Shown: positions 44,031 through 54,408 of the stretch, in pieces
Layout of the letters: every line of letters begins with the position of its first letter
How positions within the stretch are numbered: position 1 is the stretch's first letter
NCBI GenBank assembly: GCA_963773685.1
Contig: CAVZBY010000011.1
Span: 992,001 to 1,056,000 of the forward strand
Length of the DNA stretch: 64,000 nt
Reading direction: 5' to 3'
Origin: JALHVH01 sp963773685
Lineage (GTDB): Bacteria; Acidobacteriota; Aminicenantia; Aminicenantales; Saccharicenantaceae
The notes under the pieces: model-generated
Told to the model about the DNA's origin: nothing
The model's database searches: none
Seen by the model: only the letters and a program-made list of their open reading frames with translations
Position numbers and translations under genes: made by a program

Positions 44031-45483
44031 TTACATATTCTTGTCGATGAACCCTTTCCGCAGGGTCATCCACAGGATCTTGATGTCCAGGGTGAAGGAC
44101 CAGTTCTGGATGTAATAGAAGTCGTACTCCAGCCGCTTCTCGATCGAGGTGTCCTGGCGGAGGTTGTGGACCTGGGCCCAGCCCGTGATCCCGGGCTTGA
44201 CCTTGTGGCGCAGCATGTACTTGGGGATCTTCTCCCGGAACTCCAGGACGAACTCCGGGCGCTCCGGCCGCGGCCCGATGAGGCTCATCTCCCCCTTGAG
44301 GACGTTGTACGAACTGGGGGACCTCGTCGATGCTGTACTTGCGGAGGAAGCGGCCCAGCTTCGTGATGCGCGGGTCGTCCTTGTCCGACATGACGGGGCC
44401 CGTGCACTTCTCGGCGTCGCAGATCATCGTCCGGAACTTGTGGATGATGAAGCGCCGTCCGTCGAGGCTGACCCGCTCCTGATGATAGAAGACCGGCCCC
44501 CGGGAGGTCAGCTTGACCAGGAGCGCGACGATGAGCATGAACGGGCGAGAAGAGGACGAGGAACAGGGCCGAAACGACCACGTCGGTCGCCCGCTTGACG
44601 AGCTCCGGGCGCCCCCTTGAGCGGGACCTCGTCGACGCTGATGACGGGGAACCCGTCGAGGTCCTGGACGTTGGCCTTGAGGGTCAGGAGCTGGAAGAGG
44701 TCGGGGATGAGGCGGACGTGGACGGGATACTTGTCGATGATCCGGAAGGTCTCGACGATCTTGGCATAGTGGTAAAAGTCCAGGGCCACATAGACCTCGG
44801 AAACCCCGTATTCCTCGATGACGGGCCCGAGGTCGTCGAGCCTGCCCAGGACCTTGACCCCTCCGTTGACGCCGATCTCCGTCCCCTTCGGGACGTCGTC
44901 GTCAAGGAAACCCAGGACCCGGAACCCGAGGTCCCGGAAGCCCGCGAGCTTCTGGGCGACGGTCCTGCCCATCTCGCCCGCGCCGACGATGAGGACGTTG
45001 GACAGGTTCAGCCCCCGGGCGATAGCGGCGCTTCATGAAGAAGTAGACCTGGTTCCGGAAGATGAGGATGACGAAGATGACGGTCACGAAATAGACGGCC
45101 AGGAAGCCGTGGGAGAGCTTGAAGGTCATCCGGTAGATGGGGGCCTGGCCCTGGCTGTAGTTGTAAAGGTAGTTCAGGACGGAAAAGACGACGAGGATGG
45201 TCAGGACGCCGTTGATGGAGGCGTAGATGAAGTCGTCGATACGGGCGCGCCGGAGCCTCGTCCTGTAGAAGCCCTGAAGGTAGAAGATCCCGAGATGCAC
45301 GGCCAGGAACAGCGGAAAGACCACGACGTACGACCGGAGGGGCGGGATGCCCCGGGCGGGATCGACGGGGATGATATAGGCGTAGAATCGGAAGAGGTAG
45401 GAATAGAAGTAGGAGAAAAGGATGGCCAGGCAGTCGGACAGGACGAACAGTCCGATGAGCCGGAGGCGCTTTTCCTTGATCAT
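44031..45483 (-). CDS. WcaJ-type polyprenyl glycosylphosphotransferase (four frame breaks)
   Basis: About 480 residues when joined. Four N-terminal membrane helices, a Rossmann domain (NVLIVGAGEMGRTVAQKL), a fifth helix (VVVSALFLVLFSPFMLIVAL) and the catalytic domain with FIIHKFRTM, DPRITKLGRFLRKYSIDE and GEMSLIGPRPERPEF, KPGITGWAQV. It transfers a hexose-1-phosphate from UDP-sugar to undecaprenyl phosphate, starting polysaccharide synthesis in the inner membrane. Breaks lie near 45025, 44610, 44545 and 44305; each is repaired by skipping one base (for example SP then FMLIV at CCC-GTTC). ATG 45483 overlaps the stop of the upstream glycosyltransferase. Confidence 0.85.
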
Positions 45484-46600
45484 GACCGGGCCCCGCGCTC
45501 GGCCCACGCCTTCCTGAGGTAGAGAGACATCTCTTCTTTGAATTTCGTCCGGGAAAACCGCATCGCGTTCGACCTGATCTTTTCCATATTACACGTGAAG
45601 GTCCGGAACTTGTCAAGCGCGCCCAGGAGGCCGGCGACGGTCGGCTCGCCGAACAGGATCCCGGTCTCGCCGGGGACGACCGTCTCCAGGGAGCCGCCGC
45701 GGCCGTAGGCGATGACGGGCGTCCCGCAGGCCTGGGCTTCGAGGGTGGCGATGCCGAAATCCTCCTCGCCGGGAAGGAGGAAAGCGGCCGCGCCCTGATA
45801 GAGCCGCCGGAGGTGCCCCCCGCCGACCGCTCCCAGGAACTTCACGTTCTCCTTCGCGCGCTTCCGGAGCGCCCCGAGCTCGGGACCGGTGCCGACGATC
45901 TTCAGCGGGGCCCCGGTCTTGTTGAAGGCGTCGATGGCCAGGTCGATCCGCTTGTAGGGGACCAGGGCCGAGACGATGAGGTGGTAATCCCCGCGGACGA
46001 CCGATTCGTCCGGCTTGTAGAACTCCGTATCCACCGGGGGCGGGATGACGTCGGCCTCGCGGCGATAATACTTCCCGACCCGGCGGGCGACGTTGGCCGA
46101 ATTGGCGACGAAACGGTCCACGCGCGCGGCCGACGCGGCGTCCCAGGTCCGAAGGCGATGGATGGCCGGGCGGGATGATCCAGCGCGAGAACGGGGACAG
46201 CCGCTCCGGGGCGAAATAGGAGAAATAGAGGTTCCAGGCGTAGCGCATCGGGGAATGGATGTAGCAGACGTGCAGGGCGTCCGGCGCCGGGATGGCCCCC
46301 TTGGCCACGCAATGGGACGACGAGACGACGAGGTCGTAGTCCTGGAAGTCGAACATCTCGATCGCCAGGGGGAAAAGCGGCAGGTACGACCGGTATTTCT
46401 TCGCCGAGGAACGGCATGCCCTGGAGGAAGCTCGTCCGGATGACGCGCTTCTCGATGTCCGGGTGCTGACTGCCCTTGATGTGGAAAAGCGTGTAAATAG
46501 GGGCCTTGGGGAAGATCTCGGCCAGGACCTCGAGGACCTTCTCGCCCCCTCTCTGCCCCGTCAGCCAGTCATGGACCAGGGCGACCTTCGCGTTTTCCAT
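45480..46600 (-). CDS. GT4 glycosyltransferase, WbaZ-like (two frame breaks)
   Basis: About 373 residues joined. NAKVALVHDWLTGQRGGEKV opens the GT-B fold; CYIHSPMRYAWNLY and RVDRFVANSANVARRVGKYY are typical of WbaZ-type mannosyltransferases; the C-terminal domain has LIVSALVPYKRIDLAIDAF and EEDFGIATLEAQACGTPVIA with the donor-binding Glu. Breaks near 46390 (GMPFLG then KKYRSYLPLFPLAIEMF) and 46160 (WIIPP then AIHRLRTWDAA) each need one base skipped. The ATG at 46600 lies seven bases after a TATAAT, suggesting a leaderless mRNA; ATG 46609 overlaps that box. Confidence 0.85.
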
Positions 46601-46607
46601 CGGGGGC

Positions 46608-46613
46608 ATTATA
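46608..46613 (-). promoter_or_regulatory. -10 box seven bases before the GT4 start codon
   Basis: TATAAT on the minus strand (46613-46608) ends seven bases before the ATG at 46600. No clear -35; the upstream sequence is repeat DNA. Confidence 0.45.
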
Positions 46614-46626
46614 ACCCAAGGAACCC

Positions 46627-46985
46627 GCGTTTTGGAAATCCCCCCTCGCCCCCCTTTTCTAAAGGGGGTAAGGCCGGCTTGTGGCCTCCCCGTCCTGAAG
46701 GGAGACTTAATGGGGTCCGCCGCCCTAAGTCTTGTAGCCGCAGGCTTTAGCCTGCGCCTTCCCAGGAAATCCCCCCTCGCCCCCCTTTTCCAAAGGGGGG
46801 CTTCAAGGCACATCTCTGCAGATCGTCCCGGCGCCGCAGGCAGCTGCCCAGGATCCCCCCGCCCCATATGTAGGGGAAACCGCAGGCTTTAGCCTGCGTC
46901 TTCCCAGGGAATCCACCCTCGCCCCCCATTTTCATAGGGGGGAAATCCAAGATCTTGAGCGCAGGCTTAAGCCTGCGTCCCTTAC
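46627..46985. repeat. Mixed array of family A and family B hairpin repeats
   Basis: No gene in about 390 bases. Family B copies (AAATCCCCCC...CCTTTTCTAAAGGGGG type) at about 46637-46672, 46768-46802 and 46908-46945 alternate with family A copies (CGCAGGCTTTAGCCTGCG) at about 46740-46757, 46880-46900 and 46960-46977. The array separates two transcription units of the polysaccharide cluster. Confidence 0.8.
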
Positions 46986-47000
46986 ATGCTCAGGATGAAG

Positions 47001-48139
47001 TTAGCTCCGGGATTTCGCGGACAGGACCTCTAGATAGAGCGCTTCCGTTTCGCCGATCATTTGTTCGATCGAGAACTTGGGCGGGATCTCGGCCCGGGCG
47101 GCTTCGCCGAGCTTCCGGGCGAATTCCCGGTCCTTGAGGAGGAAGAGGATCGACGCGGCCAGGGACGCCGGGTCGCGCGGCCTCGCAAGTATCCCGTTCG
47201 CCCCGCTCCGGATGACCTCGCGGACGCCGTCGATGTCGGTCGCGACGATGGGCTTTCCTAACGCGGCGGCCTCGACGAGAACGTAGGGCAATCCTTCCCA
47301 TAGGGAGGGCAGGACGAACAGGTCCGCGGCGGCCAGAATATCCGAAGCGTCCTTCCTTTCCCCGAGGAGCGTGACGTTATCCTCCAACCGGAGGACCTTC
47401 AGCTCGGCTCCGAGCCGCTCGGTGAGCGGCCCGCCCCCGGCGACCACGACCTTGACCTGGGGAACTTCCGTCCGGACGTGCGCGACAGCCCTCAGCAGGA
47501 AGCTCACGCCCTTCTGCCTGTGGAGCCGGGACACCGCGACGACGAGAGGTCTCCCGACGGCGCCGAGCTCGGCCCGGACCGCAGCGCGGGATCGCGAAGA
47601 CGTTCAGGCTGGATCGGCGGGACTCCGTTCCTGATGAGCCGCGCTTTCGGCGGCCGGGCGAGCCGCAGGCGCGCCGCTCGCTCCATGTCCGCCACCGAGA
47701 CGAAGACTACCGCATCCGTGGACCGGGAAAGCCAGCGCTCGAGGAGGATGAAGGCCCTTTTAGCGGCGGGATTCCGGTAGTGGAGATAGTGGATGCCGTG
47801 GATCGTGTGAACGATAGCCGGGGTCCCGGCCTTTCTGGCCGCCAAGCGGCCGTAAAGCCCGGCGATGCCTCCGTGGGTATGGAGGACGTCGATGGCGTTA
47901 TCCCGAAGGACCGCCGCGAGCGCGCGCGACGCCGACGGTCCGGAGAGCTTCCCGAGCTTGACGGGAATGTGCCTGATCCCGATCTTGCGGAGCTCGTCGA
48001 CCAGAGGCCCGCCGTCCTCGGACGCGACAAGGACCTCGAACTTCTCCCTGTCCAGGCCCCGGGCCAGCGTCAGGACGGTGACCTGTCCCCCGCCGAGGAA
48101 CGGCCTGTCGATCATTTCGAGGACGCGAACCCGGGTCAT
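47001..48139 (-). CDS. GT4 glycosyltransferase (one frame break)
   Basis: About 380 residues. RVLEMIDRPFLGGGQVTVLTL, LHTHGGIAGLYGRLAARKAG, VHTIHGIHYLHYRN in the acceptor domain; AVSRLHRQKGVSFLLRAVAH, GERKDASDILAAADLFVLPS and EGLPYVLVEAAALGKPIVA in the donor domain. Near 47585 the frame changes in the opposite sense to most others here, as if one G were missing (RLRDPA then AVRAELGAVGRP). The ATG overlaps the GT2 stop upstream. Confidence 0.87.
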
Positions 48140-48988
48140 GCCGCACCCCCGCCTTCACCTCGGAGGGCCTCCCGGCCGGCGCGCGAGGATCGAAGATACG
48201 CTTTAAGCAGAAAAAGCGAGGCCGTCGAGCCGTGCTTTCGATAGAAACGAAGCTGGCTTTTCCGGTATTCCACGCGGCTCCGCAGGGGGCGGGCCGATGT
48301 CACGGCGCCGCCGTGATGCGTGGCTACGGCCGCGGGCAGGAAGATCACCTTCCATCCCTTGGCCAGGATGCGCTCGCAAAGGTCGATGTCCTCGAAGTAG
48401 ATGAAGAATCTCTCGTCGAATCCTCCGGCCTCGAGGAACGCCGCGCGCCGGACGAGGAGGAAGGCCCCGCTCACCCAACGGACCTCGCGGCGGCTCCGGT
48501 CGTTCCGGAGGGCCCGCGTCCGAAGCCGGTTGAGGAGGGCCTTCTTCGCGAGCTCGGCGAAGAAGCCCGTCCGGCCGCCGAACGAGGCCTGGAACGAGCC
48601 GGCCGGCGTGAGGAGGGCCGGGCCGACAACGCCGGTGTCCCGGATGTCTTCGCATCTCGTTCATGAGGAGATCGAGCACTCCCGGGTGAACGACGGCGTC
48701 CGTGTTCAGGAAGAGCAGGAACTCGCCGCGGCTTTCCCGGACGGCCCTATTGTTCGCCCGGCCGAAGCCCTCGTTCTTTTCGTTCCGGACGAGCCTGACC
48801 CCGGGAAATCCCTCGGCGACGAGGGCGGGGCTTCCGTCGGTCGAAGCGTTGTCGACGACGATGACCTCGAAGCCGAAGCCCGCGGCATGCATCCCGACCG
48901 AGGCCAGGCTTTCCGGAAGATGGGCCGCGTCGTTGAAGTTCACGAGGATGATGGAAAGGACGGGCGCGGGGCCGGGGTCAGCTTTCAA
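48136..48988 (-). CDS. GT2 family (rhamnosyltransferase-like) glycosyltransferase (one frame break)
   Basis: About 284 residues. SIILVNFNDAAHLPESLASV and VIVVDNASTDGSPAL open a GT-A fold; LLFLNTDAVVHPGVLDLL holds the DxD-like metal site; VSGAFLLVRRAAFLEAGGFD and FFIYFEDIDLCERILAKGW are classic for WbbL/rhamnosyltransferase-like GT2. A +1 break near 48655 (MNEM then RDIRDTGVVGPALLT) is repaired by skipping one A. Overlaps both neighbours by a few bases. Confidence 0.87.
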
Positions 48989-50129
48989 GGCATTCCTCCA
49001 GCACGCGCTCGATCTTCCGGACTTGGCCCTCTATCGGGTAATTCGCCGCGACGAACACGCGTCCACCTACGGCGACCCTGCAGGCGAGCGCCGGATCGTC
49101 GAGCAGACGGGCGACGCCGGCGGCGAGAAGTCCGGGGTCCGCTGAAGGCGTGAGGATCCCGGTCTCTCCGTCCCTGACCACCTCCGGAATGCCCCCGGCC
49201 GCCGCCGCGACGACGGGCGTCCCTGCGGCCATGGCTTCGAGCGCGACACGTCCGAGCGAATCCACCGAGGAAGCGACGAGCAGCACGTCGAGCAGGGCGA
49301 GGATCGCCTCGATGTCGTTCCGGCGGCCGAGAGATAGCACATTCTTCTCCAGCCCGAGCCTGCCGACGGTCTCGCGAATGCTTTCGTCGTACCGGGAGTC
49401 GGCCGCTTCGCCGACCAGGAGAAGCCTGAGAGCCGGCCGGGCGCGCCTGAGAATATCCGCGGCAAGCACGGCTTCCATCTGCCCTTTGCCCGGATAGATC
49501 TTGCCGACGACCCCGACGACCGGCGCCTCCGGCTCGATTCCCAGGGAGTTCCTGAGGGCGGATACTTCGGTCGCCGGCGCGGTCCGCATCGAAATTCCGT
49601 TCCCGATGACAACCGCCTTGCCGGACCCGGCAAAAGCCCGGGCGGACGCCGCGGAATTGGCGATGATGCGCTTTGATAGCCGCGCCATGCGCCGGACGAG
49701 GGCTTTGCGCCCGAGAATATACTTGAGCAGGGGGCTTTCCCCGTCGAGGATCTCGTGAATGAGCCAGACGTGGGGAACACCGGCCCGCCGCGCCCCCAGA
49801 GCGCCCGTCCAGACGGCCGAGGTGTTCGTGACGACGAGACCGATCCCGAGATCTCCGATCATCCGGTCCGCCACGCGCACGCTCCGGATGTTCCAGAGAA
49901 GGGAGAGCGGCTGCTTCCAAACCTTGGCCGGTTCGGTCAAGGTCCACTTCATCGGGAGCGTCAGACAGTCGATCCTGGCTCCGGCCGCGGCTTCGGACAG
50001 CGGTCCCGGACGGGGGACCGCCAGGATCGGGGAGAACTTCCCGCGGTCGAGCCTTCGGACCGTATCCAACAGCATCCTCTCGGCCCCGTTGAGCTCGGAG
50101 GAATGGGAAACGAACAGGACGTTCGTCAT
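48978..50129 (-). CDS. GT4 glycosyltransferase
   Basis: 383 residues, unbroken. VLFVSHSSELNGAERMLLDT at the N-terminus, VVTNTSAVWTGALGARRAGV, VWLIHEILD; then VVGVVGKIYPGKGQMEAVLA and VLLVASSVDSLGRVALEAMA in the donor-binding half, where the usual ExFG is replaced by DSLG before the conserved Glu. Part of the polysaccharide operon with four-base overlap to the GT4 upstream. Confidence 0.9.
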   Translation of the reverse strand: MTNVLFVSHSSELNGAERMLLDTVRRLDRGKFSPILAVPRPGPLSEAAAGARIDCLTLPMKWTLTEPAKVWKQPLSLLWNIRSVRVADRMIGDLGIGLVVTNTSAVWTGALGARRAGVPHVWLIHEILDGESPLLKYILGRKALVRRMARLSKRIIANSAASARAFAGSGKAVVIGNGISMRTAPATEVSALRNSLGIEPEAPVVGVVGKIYPGKGQMEAVLAADILRRARPALRLLLVGEAADSRYDESIRETVGRLGLEKNVLSLGRRNDIEAILALLDVLLVASSVDSLGRVALEAMAAGTPVVAAAAGGIPEVVRDGETGILTPSADPGLLAAGVARLLDDPALACRVAVGGRVFVAANYPIEGQVRKIERVLEECLES

Positions 50130-51263
50130 CCCGCCCCCGCCGTTCGCTCGTAGAAGGCGAGCGTGCGCCGGGCGGTCTCGGCCCAGCTGAAGTCGGAAGC
50201 CCGCCGCCTCCCCTTATCCGTGAGCTCTCGTCGCCGTGATTCGTCTCCAAGGAGCTCCATGATGACCCGGGCGATATCCCCGGGATCCTCAGGCTCGAAA
50301 TAGGCGGCGGCATCCCCCCCGACCTCCGGAAGCGCGCCGGCCCGCGAAACCGCCGACGGCAGGCCCGAGGCCATGGCTTCGAGGAGCGGCAGTCCGAAGC
50401 CCTCGCAAAGGGACGGAAAGACGAAGACCCGGGCGAGCCGATAGAGGTCCCGAACCTCGGTGTCCGGGAGATAGCCGAGCGTCCGGACCGCGGACCCGAG
50501 CCCGAGTCTCTCCATGGCCTCTCCGACCTCGGCCGAGGCCTCTCCCTCCCTCCCGGCCAGGACGAGTTCGATCGGATCTCCGGCCCGCCGGACCAGGGCC
50601 AGGGCCTCGAGGAGGTTCACGAGGTTCTTCCGCCTTTCGACGGCCCCGACAAAAAGGATGAAACGCTCCGGAAGGCCATACTTGCGCCGCGTCTTTTCGA
50701 GGACCGCGGAAGGAACGTCCACGGTCAACAGGGGGTTCAGGCCGAGCGGCGCGACCACGATCTTCTCCTCGGGCACCGGGAACCGGTCCAGGATGGACCT
50801 CCGCGTGAACTCGGATATGGCCAGGATCCCATCCGCCGCGGCAAGAGAACCGCCCAGGTTCCCCGCAAACACGCGGCGGGCCTCCCGGACGGACCGGTCC
50901 GGGTCGTCGAGGAAGAACAGGTCGTAAACGGTGACGATCTTCTTCGACCGCCCGGGCAGGGGAACGGGAGTCGGGGAATGGGTCAGGTCGAGCCGGCCGC
51001 CGAAGAACCGCTCGAACGGGGGCCAGGACGAGCCGGTACCAGAGGAAATTCAGCGCCCGGACCGGGATCCTCAGGTCGCGGAACCGCGAGCGCGCGAACG
51101 GCGGGACCTTTTCGGGAGGGAAACGCTCCTTCCACGAGGAGCTGAACAGGCAATACTCGTTACCCTTGTCGATGCGGGCGAGCTCGAAGAGGAGGTGACG
51201 GAGATAGGTCCCGACCCCGGTCTCGCGGCTGAGGAAAGGGCGGACGTCCACACCGATGCGCAT
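50126..51263 (-). CDS. GT4 glycosyltransferase, first gene of the polysaccharide operon (one frame break)
   Basis: About 379 residues. MRIGVDVRPFLSRETGVGTY is a typical start of WbdA/WbpX-like GT4 enzymes; IVTVYDLFFLDDPD and ILAISEFTRRSILDRF follow; the donor domain has FILFVGAVERRKNLVNLLEA and EGFGLPLLEAMASGLP. A +1 break near 50998 (LVLAP then FERFFGGRLDLTHSP) falls on CCC-GTTC. The promoter ends eight bases before the ATG, implying a leaderless transcript for the whole operon. Confidence 0.88.
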
Positions 51264-51271
51264 TTGGCCTC

Positions 51272-51300
51272 AATGTATCGTCCACCCCTCTAAAAGTCAA
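51272..51300 (-). promoter_or_regulatory. Promoter of the polysaccharide operon (leaderless type)
   Basis: TTGACT (51300-51295), 17 bases, TACATT (51277-51272), eight bases before the ATG at 51263. Confidence 0.65.
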
Positions 51301-51331
51301 CCCACGCCTCCCCGGCACTGGTGCCGAGGCC

Positions 51332-51360
51332 TTGCATTCCCATTTCGAACGCGCTATTAT
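51332..51360 (+). promoter_or_regulatory. Promoter of the M20 peptidase gene
   Basis: TTGCAT (51332-51337), 17 bases, TATTAT (51355-51360), then a leader containing TGAGGAGAA before the ATG at 51396. Confidence 0.7.
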
Positions 51361-51395
51361 TTTCAGACGCCGCAAATTTCTGAGGAGAACGCCCC

Positions 51396-52634
51396 ATGTT
51401 CAACGCTGAAGCCTTCGCCAGGATCACCCGCCGCATCGAGTCCTTCCGCGATGAAATGATCGACATGCAGGTCCGGCTGACCGCCCTGCCGGCCATCGCC
51501 CCGGCGAGCGGAGGGGAAGGCGAAGGCAAACGGGCGGAATTTCTGACCCGGTTCCTCGAGGCGAACGGCTTCGTCGGCATCCAGCTCCTCAAGGCCCCCG
51601 ACCTGGACGCCCCCGAGGGCTTCCGGCCCAACCTCCTGGCCCGCTACAAGGGGAAGAGCGGGGCAAGGACCATATGGGTCATGACCCATACGGACATCGT
51701 CCCTCCGGGCGAGGTCTCCCTGTGGAAGGGGAACCCCTACAAGGCCTGGATCGAGAAGGGACGCGTCTACGGCCGCGGCGTCGAGGACAACCAGCAGGAC
51801 CTGGTCTCCTCCCTCTTCGCGGTCAAGGCTTTCCAGGCCGAGGGCCTGCTCCCGGCCAGCGACGTCGGCATCGCCCTGGTCGCCGACGAGGAGACGGGGT
51901 CCAGGAAGGGCATCGACTACGTCCTCGAGCATACGGACGCCTTCCGAAAGCAGGACCTCATCATCGTGCCCGACGCGGGCAATGAATCCGGAACGCTCAT
52001 CGAGGTCGCCGAGAAGAGCATCATCTGGCTGAAGATCAAGACCCTCGGCAAGCAGGCCCACGGGTCCACCCCGGAGAAGGGGATCAACAGCTTCAAGGCC
52101 GCAAGCTACCTCATCACCCAGCTCGACGGCCTGTACAGGATCTATGACCGGAAGGACCCCCTGTTCGATCCGCCCATCTCCACGTTCGAGCCCACGAAGA
52201 AAGAAGCGAACGTCCCCAACGTCAACACCATCCCGGGCGAGGATATCTTCCACCTGGATTCCCGCGTCCTCCCCGGCTACGACGTCGCCGAGGTCCTTCG
52301 GAAGATCCGCGAGATCGCGGACGGCGTCGAGCGGACGCACGGCGTGAAGATCACGATCCAGGAAGAGCAGATCGCGCCCGCCGCGCCGCCCACGCCGGCG
52401 ACGGCCGCCGTGGTTACCGCCTTGAAGGCCGCCATCAAGGAGGTCTACGACAAGGAGGCCAAGGCGTCGGGCATCGGCGGGGGAACCGTGGCCGCCCTCT
52501 TCCGCCGCCGGGGGTTCGAAGCCGCCTGCTGGTCGAAGATCGACGAAACGGCCCATATGCCCAACGAGTACAGCGTCATCGACAACATGGTCGGCGACGC
52601 CAAGGTCTACGCCCACATATTCTTACAAGAGTAA
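51396..52634 (+). CDS. M20 family metallopeptidase (dipeptidase/deacylase-like)
   Basis: 412 residues, no signal peptide. Metal ligands are visible in order: MTHTDIVPPG (His, near residue 93), YGRGVEDNQQ (bridging Asp near 129), ADEETG (catalytic Glu pair near 167), IVPDAG (Asp near 193) and DETAHMPNE (C-terminal His near 392). QAHGSTPEKGINSF belongs to the dimerisation domain. M20 enzymes hydrolyse dipeptides or N-acyl amino acids; this length and the GVEDNQQD motif resemble the ArgE/DapE/PepV-like group. Own promoter and TGAGGAG site. Confidence 0.9.
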   Translation: MFNAEAFARITRRIESFRDEMIDMQVRLTALPAIAPASGGEGEGKRAEFLTRFLEANGFVGIQLLKAPDLDAPEGFRPNLLARYKGKSGARTIWVMTHTDIVPPGEVSLWKGNPYKAWIEKGRVYGRGVEDNQQDLVSSLFAVKAFQAEGLLPASDVGIALVADEETGSRKGIDYVLEHTDAFRKQDLIIVPDAGNESGTLIEVAEKSIIWLKIKTLGKQAHGSTPEKGINSFKAASYLITQLDGLYRIYDRKDPLFDPPISTFEPTKKEANVPNVNTIPGEDIFHLDSRVLPGYDVAEVLRKIREIADGVERTHGVKITIQEEQIAPAAPPTPATAAVVTALKAAIKEVYDKEAKASGIGGGTVAALFRRRGFEAACWSKIDETAHMPNEYSVIDNMVGDAKVYAHIFLQE

Positions 52635-52655
52635 GAGCGAGCCGGGCGGGACGAG

Positions 52656-52975
52656 CGAGAAATCCCCCCAACCCCCCTTTTCCAAAGGGGGGGACTCGAT
52701 GCCCCGCCTTCGCAGATATGGCCTGGCTTATGTAGCCGCAGGCTTCAGCCTGCGTCTTCCTTGGAAATCCCCCCAGCCCCCCTTTTCCAAAGGGGGGAAG
52801 CTCATGGCGAACCGGCTTATTCGCGTCTTTCTATGGAGGCTTTAGGGGATATATCAATCCCCCCCTTTCCTAAACGTGGAACGACTGCGGCTGCCCCTGC
52901 CCGTTCCGTTCTGCCGGAGGCGCCGTTTAATCCCCCCTTTTCTAAAGGGGGGTTTCGGGGGGATTTTAGAATCGG
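52656..52975. repeat. Mixed family A/B hairpin repeat array
   Basis: No gene in about 345 bases. Family B copies near 52663-52695, 52766-52798, 52857-52878 and 52932-52972; one family A copy (GCAGGCTTCAGCCTGC) near 52738-52755. The array lies between two convergent genes. Confidence 0.8.
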
Positions 52976-52980
52976 CGATC

Positions 52981-53925
52981 CTAGCAGGCTTTTTGGGCCG
53001 TTTTGATCGTATTCAGGTGGATGGTGACCGTGTCCTGGACGTCCGACGCGTACCCCCCGGCCATGACGATGGCCACCGGGATCTTCAGCTTCCGCGCCTC
53101 CCCGATGACGATGGCGTCGCGCTCCCTCAGACCCTCTATCGTCAGGTCGAGGCCGCCCAGCTGGTCGCCCCGGAAGGGATCGGCGCCGGCGACGTAGATC
53201 ACGAGGTCCGGCCGGAATTCCGCGTAGAGACGCGGGAAGTGTTCCCTGAGCGCCGCCAGATAGGCCTCGTCCCCGTCCCCCGACCACAGGCCGACGTCCA
53301 GATCGCCCGGGACCTTCTCGGAAGGGTAGATATCCATCTGGTGTATGGAGAACGTGAACACCCGGGACTCCCCGGAAAAAATGGCGGCCGTGCCGTTCCC
53401 CTGGTGAAGGTCGCAATCGACGATCATCGCCTTGCGGACGCGGCCGTCGGCGAGGAGCTTGCCGACAGCCACGGCGATGTCGTTCAGGACGCAGAAACCC
53501 TCGCCGTGGTCGGCAAAGGCGTGGTGGAAGCCGCCGCCGAGATGGACGGCGATCCCGTCCTTGAGAGCCTCCTCCGCCGTAAGGATCGTCCCGCCGGTCG
53601 AGAGCAGGGCGAACTTGACGAGCTCGGGGGAAAAGGGGATCTCGAGCGCCTGGATCTCGAGGGCCGAGAGGGCCCCGGTCTTCAGCTTCCTGAGGTATTT
53701 CGCGGTGTGGACGCGGAGGACGTCCTCGTCGGAGGCGGGCTCGGGAACGAGGAACCCGTCCTTCCGCGCCCCGAGCTCGAGCAGGCGCTCGTAGAGGATC
53801 CGGTATTTCACGATCGGGAAGATGTGCTTCCCGGCGTTCAGCATCCAGTAGGAGCTGGAATAGACGAACTTGAATCCGAACCGTTTCTTCAGGAGGAGCT
53901 TGAAGACGTCCAGGATCTCGGTCAT
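52981..53925 (-). CDS. Histone deacetylase family (AcuC/HDAC-like) amidohydrolase
   Basis: 314 residues. GGGFHHAFADHGEGFCVLND (active-site His pair near residue 133), IVDCDLHQGNGTA (zinc Asp and His near 168) and VAGADPFRGDQLGGL (second zinc Asp near 245) are all present. Bacterial members deacetylate acetyl-CoA synthetase, acetylpolyamines or other amides. It follows the PadR-OsmC operon on the same strand with a gap of 56 bases, so it might be co-transcribed. Substrate unknown. Confidence 0.92.
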   Translation of the reverse strand: MTEILDVFKLLLKKRFGFKFVYSSSYWMLNAGKHIFPIVKYRILYERLLELGARKDGFLVPEPASDEDVLRVHTAKYLRKLKTGALSALEIQALEIPFSPELVKFALLSTGGTILTAEEALKDGIAVHLGGGFHHAFADHGEGFCVLNDIAVAVGKLLADGRVRKAMIVDCDLHQGNGTAAIFSGESRVFTFSIHQMDIYPSEKVPGDLDVGLWSGDGDEAYLAALREHFPRLYAEFRPDLVIYVAGADPFRGDQLGGLDLTIEGLRERDAIVIGEARKLKIPVAIVMAGGYASDVQDTVTIHLNTIKTAQKAC

Positions 53926-53981
53926 CGGACCCCAACCATATCAAAAATCCCGGACGGGGTAAACCGCTGCCGCGGGATGAT

Positions 53982-54407
53982 TCAGCCGGCGAGAAGCTTG
54001 TATCCGGCTTTGATGGGGACGGCGGCCTTGAGCATCGCCCAGACCGGACAGTAACGCTCTTCGGAAAGGGCCAGGGCCCTCTCCACAGAGGCGGGCTCCA
54101 GCCGCCCCCCGGTGAATTCGAACTCGAGCACGACCGATGTGAGAACGGTCGGGTGGACGTCCTTCTTGACCCCCCGGGCGATGACGCGAAAGCCGGAGAT
54201 CTCCTGGCCCATGCGCTTCAGAAGCCCCGCCGTGACCTGGCCGCTGCACGCCGCGAGGCTGGCGAGCAGCAGCTCGAGGGGCGTGTAGCCCTCGACCGGT
54301 TCGCCCGGCGGGGCGAAGTCGAGCTCGACGGTTCTTCCGCTCCTCGACCTTCCTTCGAAGCGCATCCCGCCGCGGTGGACGACTTCCGTGACGATCTCCG
54401 ACGGCAT
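53982..54407 (-). CDS. OsmC family protein
   Basis: 141 residues. TPLELLLASLAACSGQVTAG holds the first redox Cys (near residue 54) and EERYCPVWAML the second (near 120), the pair used by OsmC/Ohr peroxidases. Spacing and the missing Ohr-type residues fit the general OsmC/YhfA subgroup. It starts one base after the upstream stop, in an operon with a PadR regulator, so it may be part of a stress response. Confidence 0.88.
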   Translation of the reverse strand: MPSEIVTEVVHRGGMRFEGRSRSGRTVELDFAPPGEPVEGYTPLELLLASLAACSGQVTAGLLKRMGQEISGFRVIARGVKKDVHPTVLTSVVLEFEFTGGRLEPASVERALALSEERYCPVWAMLKAAVPIKAGYKLLAG

Positions 54408-54408
54408 C

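Noticed and set aside
46627..46985. Possible CRISPR array in the repeat cluster
   Set aside because: Repeats are short palindromes of two different families with irregular spacing and no unique spacers of constant length; no cas genes nearby.
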